Part shown: one piece after another, positions 18,293 through 27,145 of the stretch
How positions within the stretch are numbered: the stretch's first letter is position 1
How the letters are laid out: every line of letters begins with the position of its first letter
Assembly: GCA_948444795.1 (NCBI GenBank)
Contig: CAOJUX010000009.1
Span: 1 to 39,788 of the forward strand
Source of the DNA: an uncultured Erysipelotrichaceae bacterium
GTDB lineage: Bacteria > Bacillota_I > Bacilli_A > RF39 > UBA660
Length of the DNA: 39,788 nucleotides
Direction of reading: 5' to 3'
Notes under the pieces: generated by a model
Database searches by the model: none
Seen by the model: only the letters and a program-made list of their open reading frames with translations
What the model was told of the DNA's origin: nothing
Program-made: the position numbers and the translations under genes

Positions 18293-18889
18293 TTATTCAC
18301 CTATCTTTGCATATAAACAACCACAATAATCTTGACGATATAAATTATATTTTTTGGCAAGAATGATACTTCTTTTATATCCATCTTGTTTTTTAAAATC
18401 ACTAACTAAAAACTTTAAAGTGCTATCTTTAGAAATAGAAAGACCCATTTTATTAATAACTTCACTATTTTTATATGGACTTACTGTTAAAGTAGTAGCA
18501 AAATAATCATAACCATTTTTAAGAGCTATTTCATATGTTTTAAAAAGTCTTAAATAATAACACTTATGACATCTTGCACCACCTTCTTTTTCCTTCTCTA
18601 GACCCTTACTTATTTTTTTAAAGGCTTCATTATCATAATCAATATCTAAAAACTTAACACCATTATTAAGCTCTTTTAACAATCTTATCTGTTCATTCTT
18701 TCTTTTAATATACTCACTTACTGGCTCTATATTAGGATTATAATATAATATAGTTATATTAAAAAAAGGTAATAATCTTTCAATTACACTTGTTGAACAA
18801 GGACCACAGCAACTATGTAATAACAATTTTTTTTTACATTTAAAAGTATCAATTTCTTCAAACATCAATTTATTATAATCATTCTTCAT
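18293..18889 (-). CDS. queH: Epoxyqueuosine reductase QueH
   Basis: Reduces epoxyqueuosine in tRNA to queuosine, the last step of Q synthesis, in the cytoplasm. About 198 residues from the ATG at 18889. The frame is open further up to 18967, but that would overlap ftsQ by 89 bases; here the overlap is 11. The family cysteines are all present: LLLHSCCGPC (Cys27, 28 and 31), ARCHKCYYLR, and YCGC near the C-terminus, which in the family coordinate the iron-sulfur cluster and a second metal. It is the last gene of a murG-ftsQ-queH run and is probably translated by coupling. Confidence 0.93.
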   Translation of the reverse strand: MKNDYNKLMFEEIDTFKCKKKLLLHSCCGPCSTSVIERLLPFFNITILYYNPNIEPVSEYIKRKNEQIRLLKELNNGVKFLDIDYDNEAFKKISKGLEKEKEGGARCHKCYYLRLFKTYEIALKNGYDYFATTLTVSPYKNSEVINKMGLSISKDSTLKFLVSDFKKQDGYKRSIILAKKYNLYRQDYCGCLYAKIGE

Positions 18890-19622
18890 TTTCTTTTCCA
18901 TCATCCTTTTTAGAATTTTCAATACTCTTATAAGATTTAAAAACAACGTTTTCATTATCACTATCAAGTTCTAATATACCCTTTTCATGCAATGCTGAAT
19001 ATATTAAATGATAACTATTAAGTCTGTCAATATTAATTAAATTTATATAAACAATATTTCCATCGTTCATCCTTAAAATAAATCTTGTATCATCAATTAC
19101 AACATCTTTACTTTTACTAGGAGAATATTCTATCTCACTAATCATTTTAATCGATTCATTATCAATTTTTTGGAAGTTTTTTACTAATCTTTCATATATA
19201 TTATCAGGAACATAATTAACTAAATAAGGTATTCCTATAAATTCATAATCATTTGTTTTTTTACCATTTGAAAGAACATAAATAGAATCATTACGATTAT
19301 AAAATAAAGGGCTTTCTTCTTCTACTTCAATCACAACTTTACCAAATAAACTTTTCTTTACTTTGCAAGATGATATAAGATCTAATTTTTTTATATTTTT
19401 TTTTATAGTATTAGAACTAAATTTAAATAATCTAGGATAATTTTTAATTTTAGCTGCACTTATAATTTCTCCATCAGATAAATAATTATTACCTTTAATA
19501 TAAATATTCTTAATTGGCAAATTAAAAAGATAGTAAGAAGATATTACTATTAATACAATAACTATTATAAATTTAATAAAAGTTTTTATTTTTAACTTTC
19601 TTTTTATCTTTTTATTCTTCAT
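18879..19622 (-). CDS. ftsQ: Cell-division protein FtsQ/DivIB
   Basis: Divisome protein that works with FtsL/FtsB. 247 residues: a basic cytoplasmic tail (MKNKKIKRKLKIK), one membrane segment at about 14-33, then a POTRA domain beginning IKNIYIKGNNYLSDGEIISAA and a beta domain. A charged C-tail ends SIENSKKDDGKENEE. The start has AGGAGA 7 bases upstream and lies 22 bases after the murG stop, so the two form an operon. The 3' end overlaps queH by 11 bases. In Bacilli this protein is called DivIB. Confidence 0.9.
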   Translation of the reverse strand: MKNKKIKRKLKIKTFIKFIIVIVLIVISSYYLFNLPIKNIYIKGNNYLSDGEIISAAKIKNYPRLFKFSSNTIKKNIKKLDLISSCKVKKSLFGKVVIEVEEESPLFYNRNDSIYVLSNGKKTNDYEFIGIPYLVNYVPDNIYERLVKNFQKIDNESIKMISEIEYSPSKSKDVVIDDTRFILRMNDGNIVYINLINIDRLNSYHLIYSALHEKGILELDSDNENVVFKSYKSIENSKKDDGKENEE

Positions 19623-19644
19623 AGAATCTCCTATTTATTAAAAT

Positions 19645-20730
19645 TTACTTAGAATCAATTATTTTCTTTATACTATCATAGATAGCTTTACTTGGCTTGA
19701 TATTTCCATATTTTTGCATCTGATTTTTTAATTTGTTTATTTTGTTTTCATCTTTCAATAACATATTAATATTATCACTTAAAATTTCTTTAGTTAAATT
19801 ATTCTCTTCAAGCATAATAATAGCTCCCGCTTCACTAAGCTCTAAAGCATTATAATATTGATGATTATTGGCTACATTTGGCGAAGGAATAATAATACTT
19901 GGAGAAGAAGTTCCTATTATTTCAAATAAAGATCCTGCTCCAGCTCTTGATATAACAATATCACAGACTTTCATAAGACCAGGCAAATTATTTACATATG
20001 GAACTATCTTAACATTCTTTTTAGATACTTTCTTTTTTAAATCTTCTATATCAATAGTATTACCAGCAATATATAATATTTCATAATCATTATTTAAATC
20101 ACTATTTAGAAAATCTAACATTTTATTATTTAAACTACTAGATCCTAAAGACCCTGCTACAAATAAAACTACTTTTTTGGTCAAAGAAAGTCCATAATCA
20201 AGTCGGCTTTCTTTTTTAGCTAATCTCCCTTTATCTAAAGATGGATGACCTGTATAAATAATTTTTTTGCATTTACCCATATATTTTTCTGATGTTTTAA
20301 AAGATATCAAACTCAAATCAGTAAACTTACTAATTAAATAATTTACTTTTCCAGGTCTACTATTCTGCTCATGTAAAACTGTTTTAATCCCTAATTTATT
20401 GGCAGCTTTAATAACGGGATAAGTAACATAACCCCCAACTCCAATAACCACATCTGGTTTAAATTTTCTCATAATATTCTTACACTTTTTTAAAGCTTTT
20501 TTAATCAAAAAGACATTTTTAATATCTCTTTTTATATCACGAGTAAACCCATATATTTCAAGTTCTTCATATTTAATACCGAGTTTAGGAATAATGTCTT
20601 TTTCCATCCTATTATGAGTACCAATATATAAAATATTTAAGTTTGTCTCATGTTTTTTAAACTCTTCAATTATTTCTAAAGCTGGATATATATGCCCACC
20701 TGAACCTCCAGCAGAAATTATAATATTCAT
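19645..20730 (-). CDS. murG: Lipid II synthase MurG (UDP-GlcNAc transferase)
   Basis: Adds GlcNAc to undecaprenyl-PP-MurNAc-pentapeptide at the inner face of the membrane to make lipid II. About 361 residues from the ATG at 20730. A GTG nine bases further up is in frame, but AAGGAG fits the ATG. The Gly-rich N-terminal loop ISAGGSGGHIYPAL, the stretch VVIGVGGYVTYPV, LHEQNSRPGKVN, and the C-domain signature ISRAGAGSLFEI are all present. First gene of murG-ftsQ-queH, divergent from the yfhO-like gene. Confidence 0.95.
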   Translation of the reverse strand: MNIIISAGGSGGHIYPALEIIEEFKKHETNLNILYIGTHNRMEKDIIPKLGIKYEELEIYGFTRDIKRDIKNVFLIKKALKKCKNIMRKFKPDVVIGVGGYVTYPVIKAANKLGIKTVLHEQNSRPGKVNYLISKFTDLSLISFKTSEKYMGKCKKIIYTGHPSLDKGRLAKKESRLDYGLSLTKKVVLFVAGSLGSSSLNNKMLDFLNSDLNNDYEILYIAGNTIDIEDLKKKVSKKNVKIVPYVNNLPGLMKVCDIVISRAGAGSLFEIIGTSSPSIIIPSPNVANNHQYYNALELSEAGAIIMLEENNLTKEILSDNINMLLKDENKINKLKNQMQKYGNIKPSKAIYDSIKKIIDSK

Positions 20731-20836
20731 AAGCAACACTCCTTAAAATATTATATCATAAACTCAAGACAATTTATGATTAATAATTTATATTTATACT
20801 AAAATTTGATACAATTTAAAAAAGGAGGATAAAATT

Positions 20837-23299
20837 ATGAAAGACAAACAGAAACTATATCATATAATTATATTTACAATAATATATATATTTATCATTT
20901 TATTTATAACTAAATTTGGATTTTATTTTGCATCAGTAACTGATAATTTAAAACAACACGCCATCTTCCCCGATTATTTTCGAAATCTTTTTTACGAAAC
21001 TAAAAATTTAATGCCAAATTTTGCTCCCCATTTAGGCGGAGGTCAAAATATTTTTTATTTTATCTACTACGGTTATTTAAATCCTATAATTTTATTAAGT
21101 TATTTAATGCCTTTTATTAGCATGAAAACTTATATTTTAGGAAGTACACTAATTCTAAATTATATATCTATATTACTAATGTATCATTTTCTTAATAAAA
21201 ATAAATTTAATAAAAATACTTCTTTTATTGCAACTTTACTATTTTTATTTGCCTCTCCAATAATTTTTCATTCTCATCGCCATATTATGTTTATAAGTTA
21301 TATTCCTTTTCTATTACTGGCTCTAATAAATACCTACAATTATTTTACCAAAAATAAAAGTTTTTTACTAATTTTAAATATCACTTTACTAATATTTACA
21401 AGTTTTTATTTTAGTATAAGTAGTATTATTGTTATATCTTTATATGCTTTATTTTTATACTTAAAATTAAGTAATTTCACCTTCAAATTATTTATTAAAG
21501 ATGCTTTTAAATTTATTTTTAGAATACTTATTGCGGTTTTAATATCTTCATTAATTATTCTTCCAACTATTTATATTATTTTAAATAGTCAAAGAACAAA
21601 CACTGATATTAATATATTATCGTCTCTTATACCACATATAAATGAAAATTTTATTTTATATAATAGTTATGGTTTAGGACTTACTAGCATTTCTATAATA
21701 GCATTAATTTATGGTATTTTAAATAAGAAAAAAAATTATAAAATACTATCTATCTTACTATTTATAATAATAAGTATCCCTTTATTTAATATGCTTTTAA
21801 ATGGCGGTCTTTACTTAAATGGAAAAGCTTTTATTCCTCTCTTACCTTTGTTTATTTTGTTAATAGCAAATTTAATTGATCATATTAAAAATAATAATTT
21901 TAACTATAAATTTTTTATTTTACTTTTAATTTTTAGTATTTTAATAACTAAAAATAAAACATTTATTATGATTTTAATAGATTTAATAATATCTTTAATT
22001 TTTTTATATTTATATTCTAAAAATAAAAATAGTAAATATTTAACACCAATTTTAATAATTTCATTTATAATTTGCTTATTTACTAATTCATATGATAATT
22101 TAATAAATTTTAAAACACTCAAAGATATAAAAGAAATAGATAAATATAATTACTTAGATAATGATAATAATATATATCGCTATGAAAACTATTTAAAAGA
22201 AGACTATCACTTAAATTATTCGAAAGCACATAATGATTATTTAACTACTATTTATTCTTCTACTATAAATCCCTATTATCAAAATAGTTTTTATAATGAT
22301 TTTAATAATAATGATCGTTTTCGTAATAAGTTTATGCTTGCTGAAAATAATAATCTATTTTTTGAACATTTTATGGGAGTAAAATATATTTTAACTAACA
22401 AAAATATTCCTTATGGATACCACTTAGTTCATAAAGAAAATAAAGGGGGATTTTATCAAAATGATAATGTAAATAAAATAGGTTTTTCTACTAGTAATAT
22501 AATTGGAGAAAAAGAATATAACACTCTTGATTTTAATAAAAAACTAGAAATATTTGGAAAATATATTATTGTAAAAAATTATGATAAATTAAAATATCCT
22601 GATAACTTTTTATCCAAAAGAATTTATTTAGAATACGAAACAGAAACAAAAAATATAAGATATCAAAATATTAATAATACTACTATAATTAATGCCAAAG
22701 ATGAAGGTTTTTTTAAACTTAATTTAAAAGAAACCATTGATACCCCTTTAATAATAAGATTTAATGTTAAACCAAGTGATAGAAAAGATATTCAAATCAT
22801 TATTAATGGTATAACAAATAAATTAACTAATAAAACTTGGAAATACTACAATCATAACGAAACCTTTGACTATATATTATCTTCAAATGAAGGTATTAAT
22901 AATTTAAACATTAAATTTAACAAAGGAATATTTGAGATAAATAATATAGAAGTTTATAGCATAGCAAAAGAATATTTTGATAGCTACCAGGACAATAAAG
23001 ACTATTTAAATATTACTAATAAAATAAGTGATACTTTATATGGTAATATAAATGTTAAAAATGATGGATATTTTATCTTTACTATTCCCTATGACGAAGG
23101 ATTTAAAATATTTGTAGACAATAAAGAAGTAAATTATGAGCTAGTTAACAAGTCTTTTATTGGTTTTAAAATAAAAAAAGGAAATCATAATATTAAACTT
23201 GAATTTTCAGCTCCATGTTTTAAAGAAGGAAAAATTATATCTATTATTGGTATTTGTTTATTACTTATTATTTTACATAAAGAAAAGAAACCTAATTAA
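20837..23299 (+). CDS. YfhO-family multi-spanning membrane protein
   Basis: 820 residues with about eleven hydrophobic segments in the first ~450 and a ~330-residue soluble C-terminal part before a last membrane segment near 800-816. The topology, the loop SVTDNLKQHAIFPDYFR followed by NLMPNFAPHLGGGQNIFYF, and the Phe/Tyr/Ile-rich composition fit YfhO proteins, GT-C-type enzymes that glycosylate lipoteichoic acid in Bacillus. The acceptor here is not known. A strong AAAGGAGGA ribosome site sets the start. The last 8 bases overlap the convergent rarA. Confidence 0.82.
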   Translation: MKDKQKLYHIIIFTIIYIFIILFITKFGFYFASVTDNLKQHAIFPDYFRNLFYETKNLMPNFAPHLGGGQNIFYFIYYGYLNPIILLSYLMPFISMKTYILGSTLILNYISILLMYHFLNKNKFNKNTSFIATLLFLFASPIIFHSHRHIMFISYIPFLLLALINTYNYFTKNKSFLLILNITLLIFTSFYFSISSIIVISLYALFLYLKLSNFTFKLFIKDAFKFIFRILIAVLISSLIILPTIYIILNSQRTNTDINILSSLIPHINENFILYNSYGLGLTSISIIALIYGILNKKKNYKILSILLFIIISIPLFNMLLNGGLYLNGKAFIPLLPLFILLIANLIDHIKNNNFNYKFFILLLIFSILITKNKTFIMILIDLIISLIFLYLYSKNKNSKYLTPILIISFIICLFTNSYDNLINFKTLKDIKEIDKYNYLDNDNNIYRYENYLKEDYHLNYSKAHNDYLTTIYSSTINPYYQNSFYNDFNNNDRFRNKFMLAENNNLFFEHFMGVKYILTNKNIPYGYHLVHKENKGGFYQNDNVNKIGFSTSNIIGEKEYNTLDFNKKLEIFGKYIIVKNYDKLKYPDNFLSKRIYLEYETETKNIRYQNINNTTIINAKDEGFFKLNLKETIDTPLIIRFNVKPSDRKDIQIIINGITNKLTNKTWKYYNHNETFDYILSSNEGINNLNIKFNKGIFEINNIEVYSIAKEYFDSYQDNKDYLNITNKISDTLYGNINVKNDGYFIFTIPYDEGFKIFVDNKEVNYELVNKSFIGFKIKKGNHNIKLEFSAPCFKEGKIISIIGICLLLIILHKEKKPN

Positions 23300-23308
23300 G
23301 TTTCTTTT
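23283..23308. terminator. Shared terminator of the converging yfhO-like and rarA genes
   Basis: Perfect nine-base stem (23283-23291 with 23300-23308) that holds both stop codons in or near the loop. T runs follow on the plus strand, and less strongly on the minus strand. Confidence 0.65.
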
Positions 23309-24584
23309 TAATTTCTTCAATTCGTAAAAGTGTAGCTTTTACATTTTTTTCATTTCCACTATCTGTAGGAATATAATATTTTTTCCCCTTTAAAGAAGAT
23401 GGTAAACACTCCATATTAGTAATTTTCTCTTTATAATCATGAGCATATTTATACCCCTTCCCATTTCCTATTTCCTTATGAAGTGAAGTTACTGCATTTC
23501 TTAAATGAAGTGGTACACTTAAATTAGCTGTTTTAATAGCATCAGTTTTGGCATTTTCATAAGCCATATAAAGAGCATTAGATTTTGGTGATACACTTAA
23601 ATAAACAACAAGTTGAGTTATATTAACATTACATTCTGGCATACCAAGTAATTTTACCGCCTCTAATGTAGATACTGCTTGGACTAAAGCATTAGTATTA
23701 GCCATGCCAATATCTTCTGACGCAAATCTTATTAAACGTCTTACAATATATAAAGGATCTTCCCCTGCTTCAAGCATTCTTGCAGTATAATATATAGCTG
23801 CATCAGGATCACTATTTCTCATTGACTTATGAAGCGCCGAAATCAAATTATAATGTTCTTCGCCATTTTTATCATACAAAAATGTTTTTTTTCCCAAAAC
23901 TTTTTCTAAATCTTGAATAACAACTTTACTTTCTAAAGTATTATTAGCTAAAACCTCCAAAATATTTAAGGCACCTCTAGCATCCCCCTTACTAAAAGAT
24001 GCTATAGCTTTGTATACTTCATCATCAATTTCAAGTTTAGAATAAACTTTTTGTGCTGCTTTTTTCAAAATACTAATTATATCTTCTTCGCTAAGAGTCT
24101 CTAAAACATATACTTTTGCCCTCGAAAGTAAAGCAGAATTACATGAAAAAGAAGGATTTTCTGTTGTAGCACCAATTAAAATAATACTACCATTTTCAAC
24201 AAAAGGTAAAAAAGCATCCTGTTGAGCTTTATTAAACCTATGAATTTCATCAACAAATAAAATTGTTCTTTTGCCATTACTTTTATTAAATTTAGATATT
24301 TCCATTATTTCTTTTATATCATTAATACCTGAAGTAACCGCAGAAAGCTCATAAAAGTCTGAATTAGTAGTTGACGCAATAATTTTTGCCAGTGTTGTCT
24401 TACCAACTCCAGGAGGACCCCAAAATATCATTGAAGAAATATTATCATTAAGAATCATATTTCTAATTGAAGTATTATCACCAACTATTTTTCTTTGACC
24501 AAAATATTCATCCAAACTAACTGGCCTTACTAGATCAGCAAGAGGTTTAAAATCATTATCATCAGTATCAAATAAATTATTCAT
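23292..24584 (-). CDS. rarA: Replication-associated recombination AAA+ ATPase RarA
   Basis: Cytoplasmic clamp-loader-like ATPase acting at stalled replication forks (MgsA/WHIP family). 430 residues. Walker A GPPGVGKTT is at 56-64, Walker B ILFVDEIHRFNKAQQDAFLP at about 107-126, sensor 1 IGATTENPSF follows, and a C-terminal helical domain begins SKGDARGALNILE and includes HKSMRNSDPDAAIYYTARML. The start overlaps by 8 bases the end of the unknown gene at 24577, so translation is probably coupled. Confidence 0.93.
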   Translation of the reverse strand: MNNLFDTDDNDFKPLADLVRPVSLDEYFGQRKIVGDNTSIRNMILNDNISSMIFWGPPGVGKTTLAKIIASTTNSDFYELSAVTSGINDIKEIMEISKFNKSNGKRTILFVDEIHRFNKAQQDAFLPFVENGSIILIGATTENPSFSCNSALLSRAKVYVLETLSEEDIISILKKAAQKVYSKLEIDDEVYKAIASFSKGDARGALNILEVLANNTLESKVVIQDLEKVLGKKTFLYDKNGEEHYNLISALHKSMRNSDPDAAIYYTARMLEAGEDPLYIVRRLIRFASEDIGMANTNALVQAVSTLEAVKLLGMPECNVNITQLVVYLSVSPKSNALYMAYENAKTDAIKTANLSVPLHLRNAVTSLHKEIGNGKGYKYAHDYKEKITNMECLPSSLKGKKYYIPTDSGNEKNVKATLLRIEEIKKKLN

Positions 24585-25233
24585 TTCTCACCCTTTTTAT
24601 ACAAATAACATCAATTATCTCTTGAGTATTAGTTGGGATTTCAAAAAATTCATTCACTCTCTCCACATCAGCTATTAATATTTCATCAACCAACTCAAAT
24701 ATTAACATTTCTTGAAGTTTTAAATAATAGCCCTCTATTGGTTTTCGATTTTTATTTAATTTCTTTTGAGAATATAATTCCTTTAAATCATTTAATATTT
24801 TTTCTTTAGCAGAAAAACTTAAATTCATATCAGAAAGTTCACTATTTCTTTTCGCAATTTCTTCATCTAAAGATGTTTCCTTTTTAGAATCAAAGTTATA
24901 TATTTCAAAAATGCATGAAGTATCATTATCAATTAATCTATCAATTAATTTTATTAAATAAGGATACTCATATAAATCATACTCATAAAGATAAAAACTC
25001 TCTGTAGATGAATCATAATCTTTATTGCAAATAAATTTTGGTGTTTTATAATTTCTAATTTCACTATATTTTTGATTATATAAATTTGGGCCTCCATAAG
25101 AGTCTTCATACACCCTATGACTCATTAAACCACAATTATCAATAATTTCTTTTCTTAATTTATTTAATTTATCTTCATCATAACAAACTAAGTACTTCTT
25201 TATTTTATCTTTATCTTTAAAATAAACTTCCAT
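24577..25233 (-). CDS. Unknown protein, paralogue of the gene at 26387
   Basis: 218 residues from the ATG at 25233, which follows AAGGATGGG. The frame is open up to 25308 but that start has no ribosome site. The protein starts MEVYFKDKDKIKKYLVCYDE, has a conserved core EIRNYKTPKF...STESFYLYEYDLYEYPYLIKLIDRLID, a charged helical middle and a Leu-rich end. No membrane segment and no catalytic motif. It matches the gene at 26387 along its whole length, so the pair is a tandem duplication separated by the dehydrogenase. Function unknown; not recognised. Confidence 0.7.
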   Translation of the reverse strand: MEVYFKDKDKIKKYLVCYDEDKLNKLRKEIIDNCGLMSHRVYEDSYGGPNLYNQKYSEIRNYKTPKFICNKDYDSSTESFYLYEYDLYEYPYLIKLIDRLIDNDTSCIFEIYNFDSKKETSLDEEIAKRNSELSDMNLSFSAKEKILNDLKELYSQKKLNKNRKPIEGYYLKLQEMLIFELVDEILIADVERVNEFFEIPTNTQEIIDVICIKRVRNE

Positions 25234-25329
25234 TTTCCCATCCTTACTATTTTTCTTAACTAAAATTATATCATCTATTACCAAATTTAAAAAGAAAAAA
25301 TACTTCATAAGGGATATAATTAGATTAAT

Positions 25330-26250
25330 TTAACCCATTATTTGACCACCATTATTATGTATAACTTGCCCCGTCATATAACTTGAATCACTTGATGCTA
25401 AAAAGACAAATGTTGGAGCAAGTTCATATGGCATGGCACCTCTTGCCATGGCAGCATCTGCTCCCAAAGATGGAATTTTTTCTTTAACCCAACATGCAGG
25501 TTGTAGCGGAGTCCAAAAAAAACCTGGTGCTATGGCATTAACTCTTATATTCTTTAGAGCTAAATTTCTAGCAAGTGCTCTTGTAAATCCTACAATAGCT
25601 CCTTTAGTTGTAACATAATCAATTAATTGAGGATCTCCATAAAATGTAGTTACTGAAGTTAAATTTATAATAGATGAACCTTTATTCAAATGAGGCAGAA
25701 CCTCTTTAGTTAAATAAAACATTCCATAAATATTTACTTTCATTGTCCAGTCAAATTGTTCATCACTTATTTCTTCTAAACTATCTTGCTGATATTGAAC
25801 TCCCGCATTATTAACAAGAATATCAATTTTTTTAAATCTTTCTAAAGTTTTATTTACAATAACATGAGAAAAATTTTTATCTGTAATATCTCCAGCTAAT
25901 AATAAACACTCCCCTCCTAATTTTTCAATATAATTTTTAGTATCGCTTGCATCTTTATGTTCATTATAATATGGAATAACTACTTTGGCTCCTTCTTTTA
26001 CATAAGCAATTGCACAAGCTCTACCAAGGCCACTATCTCCCCCAGTTATTATAGCAACCTTTCCACTTAGTTTTCCACTACCCTTATATTTTGGATCATC
26101 AAATATTGGTTTTGGATTCATCAAATATTCTATACCTGGTTGATTTTTCTGTGATTGTTCTGGTGCCATAATTAAATATTTTGTACTCTTAATACCAGTT
26201 GGATAATAATAATTATAATATTGATTACCAAATTCATAGTCAAAATTCAT
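25330..26250 (-). CDS. Short-chain dehydrogenase/reductase with N-terminal extension
   Basis: About 306 residues from the ATG at 26250, behind GGGAGG. The Rossmann element is KVAIITGGDSGLGRA, then NNAGVQYQ, the Ser of SVTTF and the catalytic YVTTK, and the C-terminal PGFFWTPLQ and YMTGQVIHNNGGQ. The ~60-residue extension ending QPGIEYLMNPKPIFDDPKYKGSGKLSGK is that of the YhdF/YhxC-type general-stress dehydrogenases of Bacilli. NADP versus NAD and the substrate are unknown. It lies between two paralogous unknown genes. Confidence 0.9.
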   Translation of the reverse strand: MNFDYEFGNQYYNYYYPTGIKSTKYLIMAPEQSQKNQPGIEYLMNPKPIFDDPKYKGSGKLSGKVAIITGGDSGLGRACAIAYVKEGAKVVIPYYNEHKDASDTKNYIEKLGGECLLLAGDITDKNFSHVIVNKTLERFKKIDILVNNAGVQYQQDSLEEISDEQFDWTMKVNIYGMFYLTKEVLPHLNKGSSIINLTSVTTFYGDPQLIDYVTTKGAIVGFTRALARNLALKNIRVNAIAPGFFWTPLQPACWVKEKIPSLGADAAMARGAMPYELAPTFVFLASSDSSYMTGQVIHNNGGQIMG

Positions 26251-26365
26251 ATATACCTCCCACTTCAAATATATGAATTCAATTTAGTTTTAATAAATAT
26301 ATTATTTTCCGAATTTTCATTTATTATGAAAAACAATATAATATATAATATTAAGAATATAAAAC

Positions 26366-26391
26366 AAAAAAATTAGAAACTTTTATCTAAT
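26366..26391 (-). terminator. Terminator of the 26387 unknown gene
   Basis: Six-base stem (26372-26377 with 26386-26391) that includes the gene's TAG stop, followed by a T run on the minus strand. Confidence 0.6.
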
Positions 26392-27145
26392 CATTTTTCT
26401 TAATTTCTCTCTTCCTTGAAACACCACTATTTAACTTCATAAAATCTTCATCAAAAATGAGTCCATTAATATCCGTATTAAAAAATGCTTTAGCCCTTTC
26501 TACTTCTTCTAAACTCATTTCTGCAATAAAATCAACAACTAATAAGCTTTGTAATTTCAAATAATCTTCTTTACAAACCTTTCTTTGCCCTTCATTTAAC
26601 TTCTTTTGATCATATAATTTTTCCAATTCTTTTAATATAGATTTTTTATTATTAACACTTATACCTTCATCTCCAAGTTCACGATTTTTTAAAGCAATTT
26701 TATCATCTATTGAAACTTCTCCATCATTTTCTAAATCAAAATTATATATCTTATAAAGGCTTTCAACTTTTCCAGAAATAAAATCATCAATTAGTTTTAT
26801 TATATATGGATACTCATATAAGTCATATTCATAACGCTCAAGACTCTCTGTAGCTGTATCATATTCAACTGAACCAACACACACTGGTGTTTTATAATTT
26901 CTAATTTCTTTATTTACAGGCTTGCCATACCAATAAGGACTATGCTCTCGCTCTTCTACAATATGCGATATCTTACTAAAATCCTCTATTATCTTGCTTC
27001 TAAATAATCTCATCTTTATCTCATCATACGAAACACTGTATTTATATATTTTATCTTTATCTTTAAAATAAACTTCCATTTTCCCACCAATACCTTTCAT
27101 ATAAATGATTGTAACATAAATTAATAAAAAAAAGAATATAATCAT
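26387..27145 (-). CDS. Unknown protein, paralogue of the gene at 24577
   Basis: 252 residues if translation begins at the ATG that overlaps the stop of the cadherin-like gene (ATGA overlap, coupling), which adds a hydrophobic N-terminus MIIFFFLLIYVTIIYMKGI. A second ATG at 27079 behind GGTGGG gives the MEVYFKDKDKIYKYSVSYDE start shared with the paralogue. Core features match it: EIRNYKTPVCV, TATESLERYEYDLYEYPYIIKLIDD, and a Lys/Glu helical section. No known motif. Either it is the last gene of the surface-protein operon or it has its own start; the sequence does not decide. Confidence 0.7.
   Translation of the reverse strand: MIIFFFLLIYVTIIYMKGIGGKMEVYFKDKDKIYKYSVSYDEIKMRLFRSKIIEDFSKISHIVEEREHSPYWYGKPVNKEIRNYKTPVCVGSVEYDTATESLERYEYDLYEYPYIIKLIDDFISGKVESLYKIYNFDLENDGEVSIDDKIALKNRELGDEGISVNNKKSILKELEKLYDQKKLNEGQRKVCKEDYLKLQSLLVVDFIAEMSLEEVERAKAFFNTDINGLIFDEDFMKLNSGVSRKREIKKND

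Noticed and set aside
17880..18366. Two plus-strand ORFs of 92 codons across the poly-G gene and queH end
   Set aside because: They lie antisense to a well-supported gene, lack ribosome sites and show low-complexity translations.
21904..22122. Minus-strand 72-codon Lys/Ile-rich ORF inside the yfhO-like gene
   Set aside because: Antisense of a hydrophobic membrane-protein region; composition is only a mirror of that.
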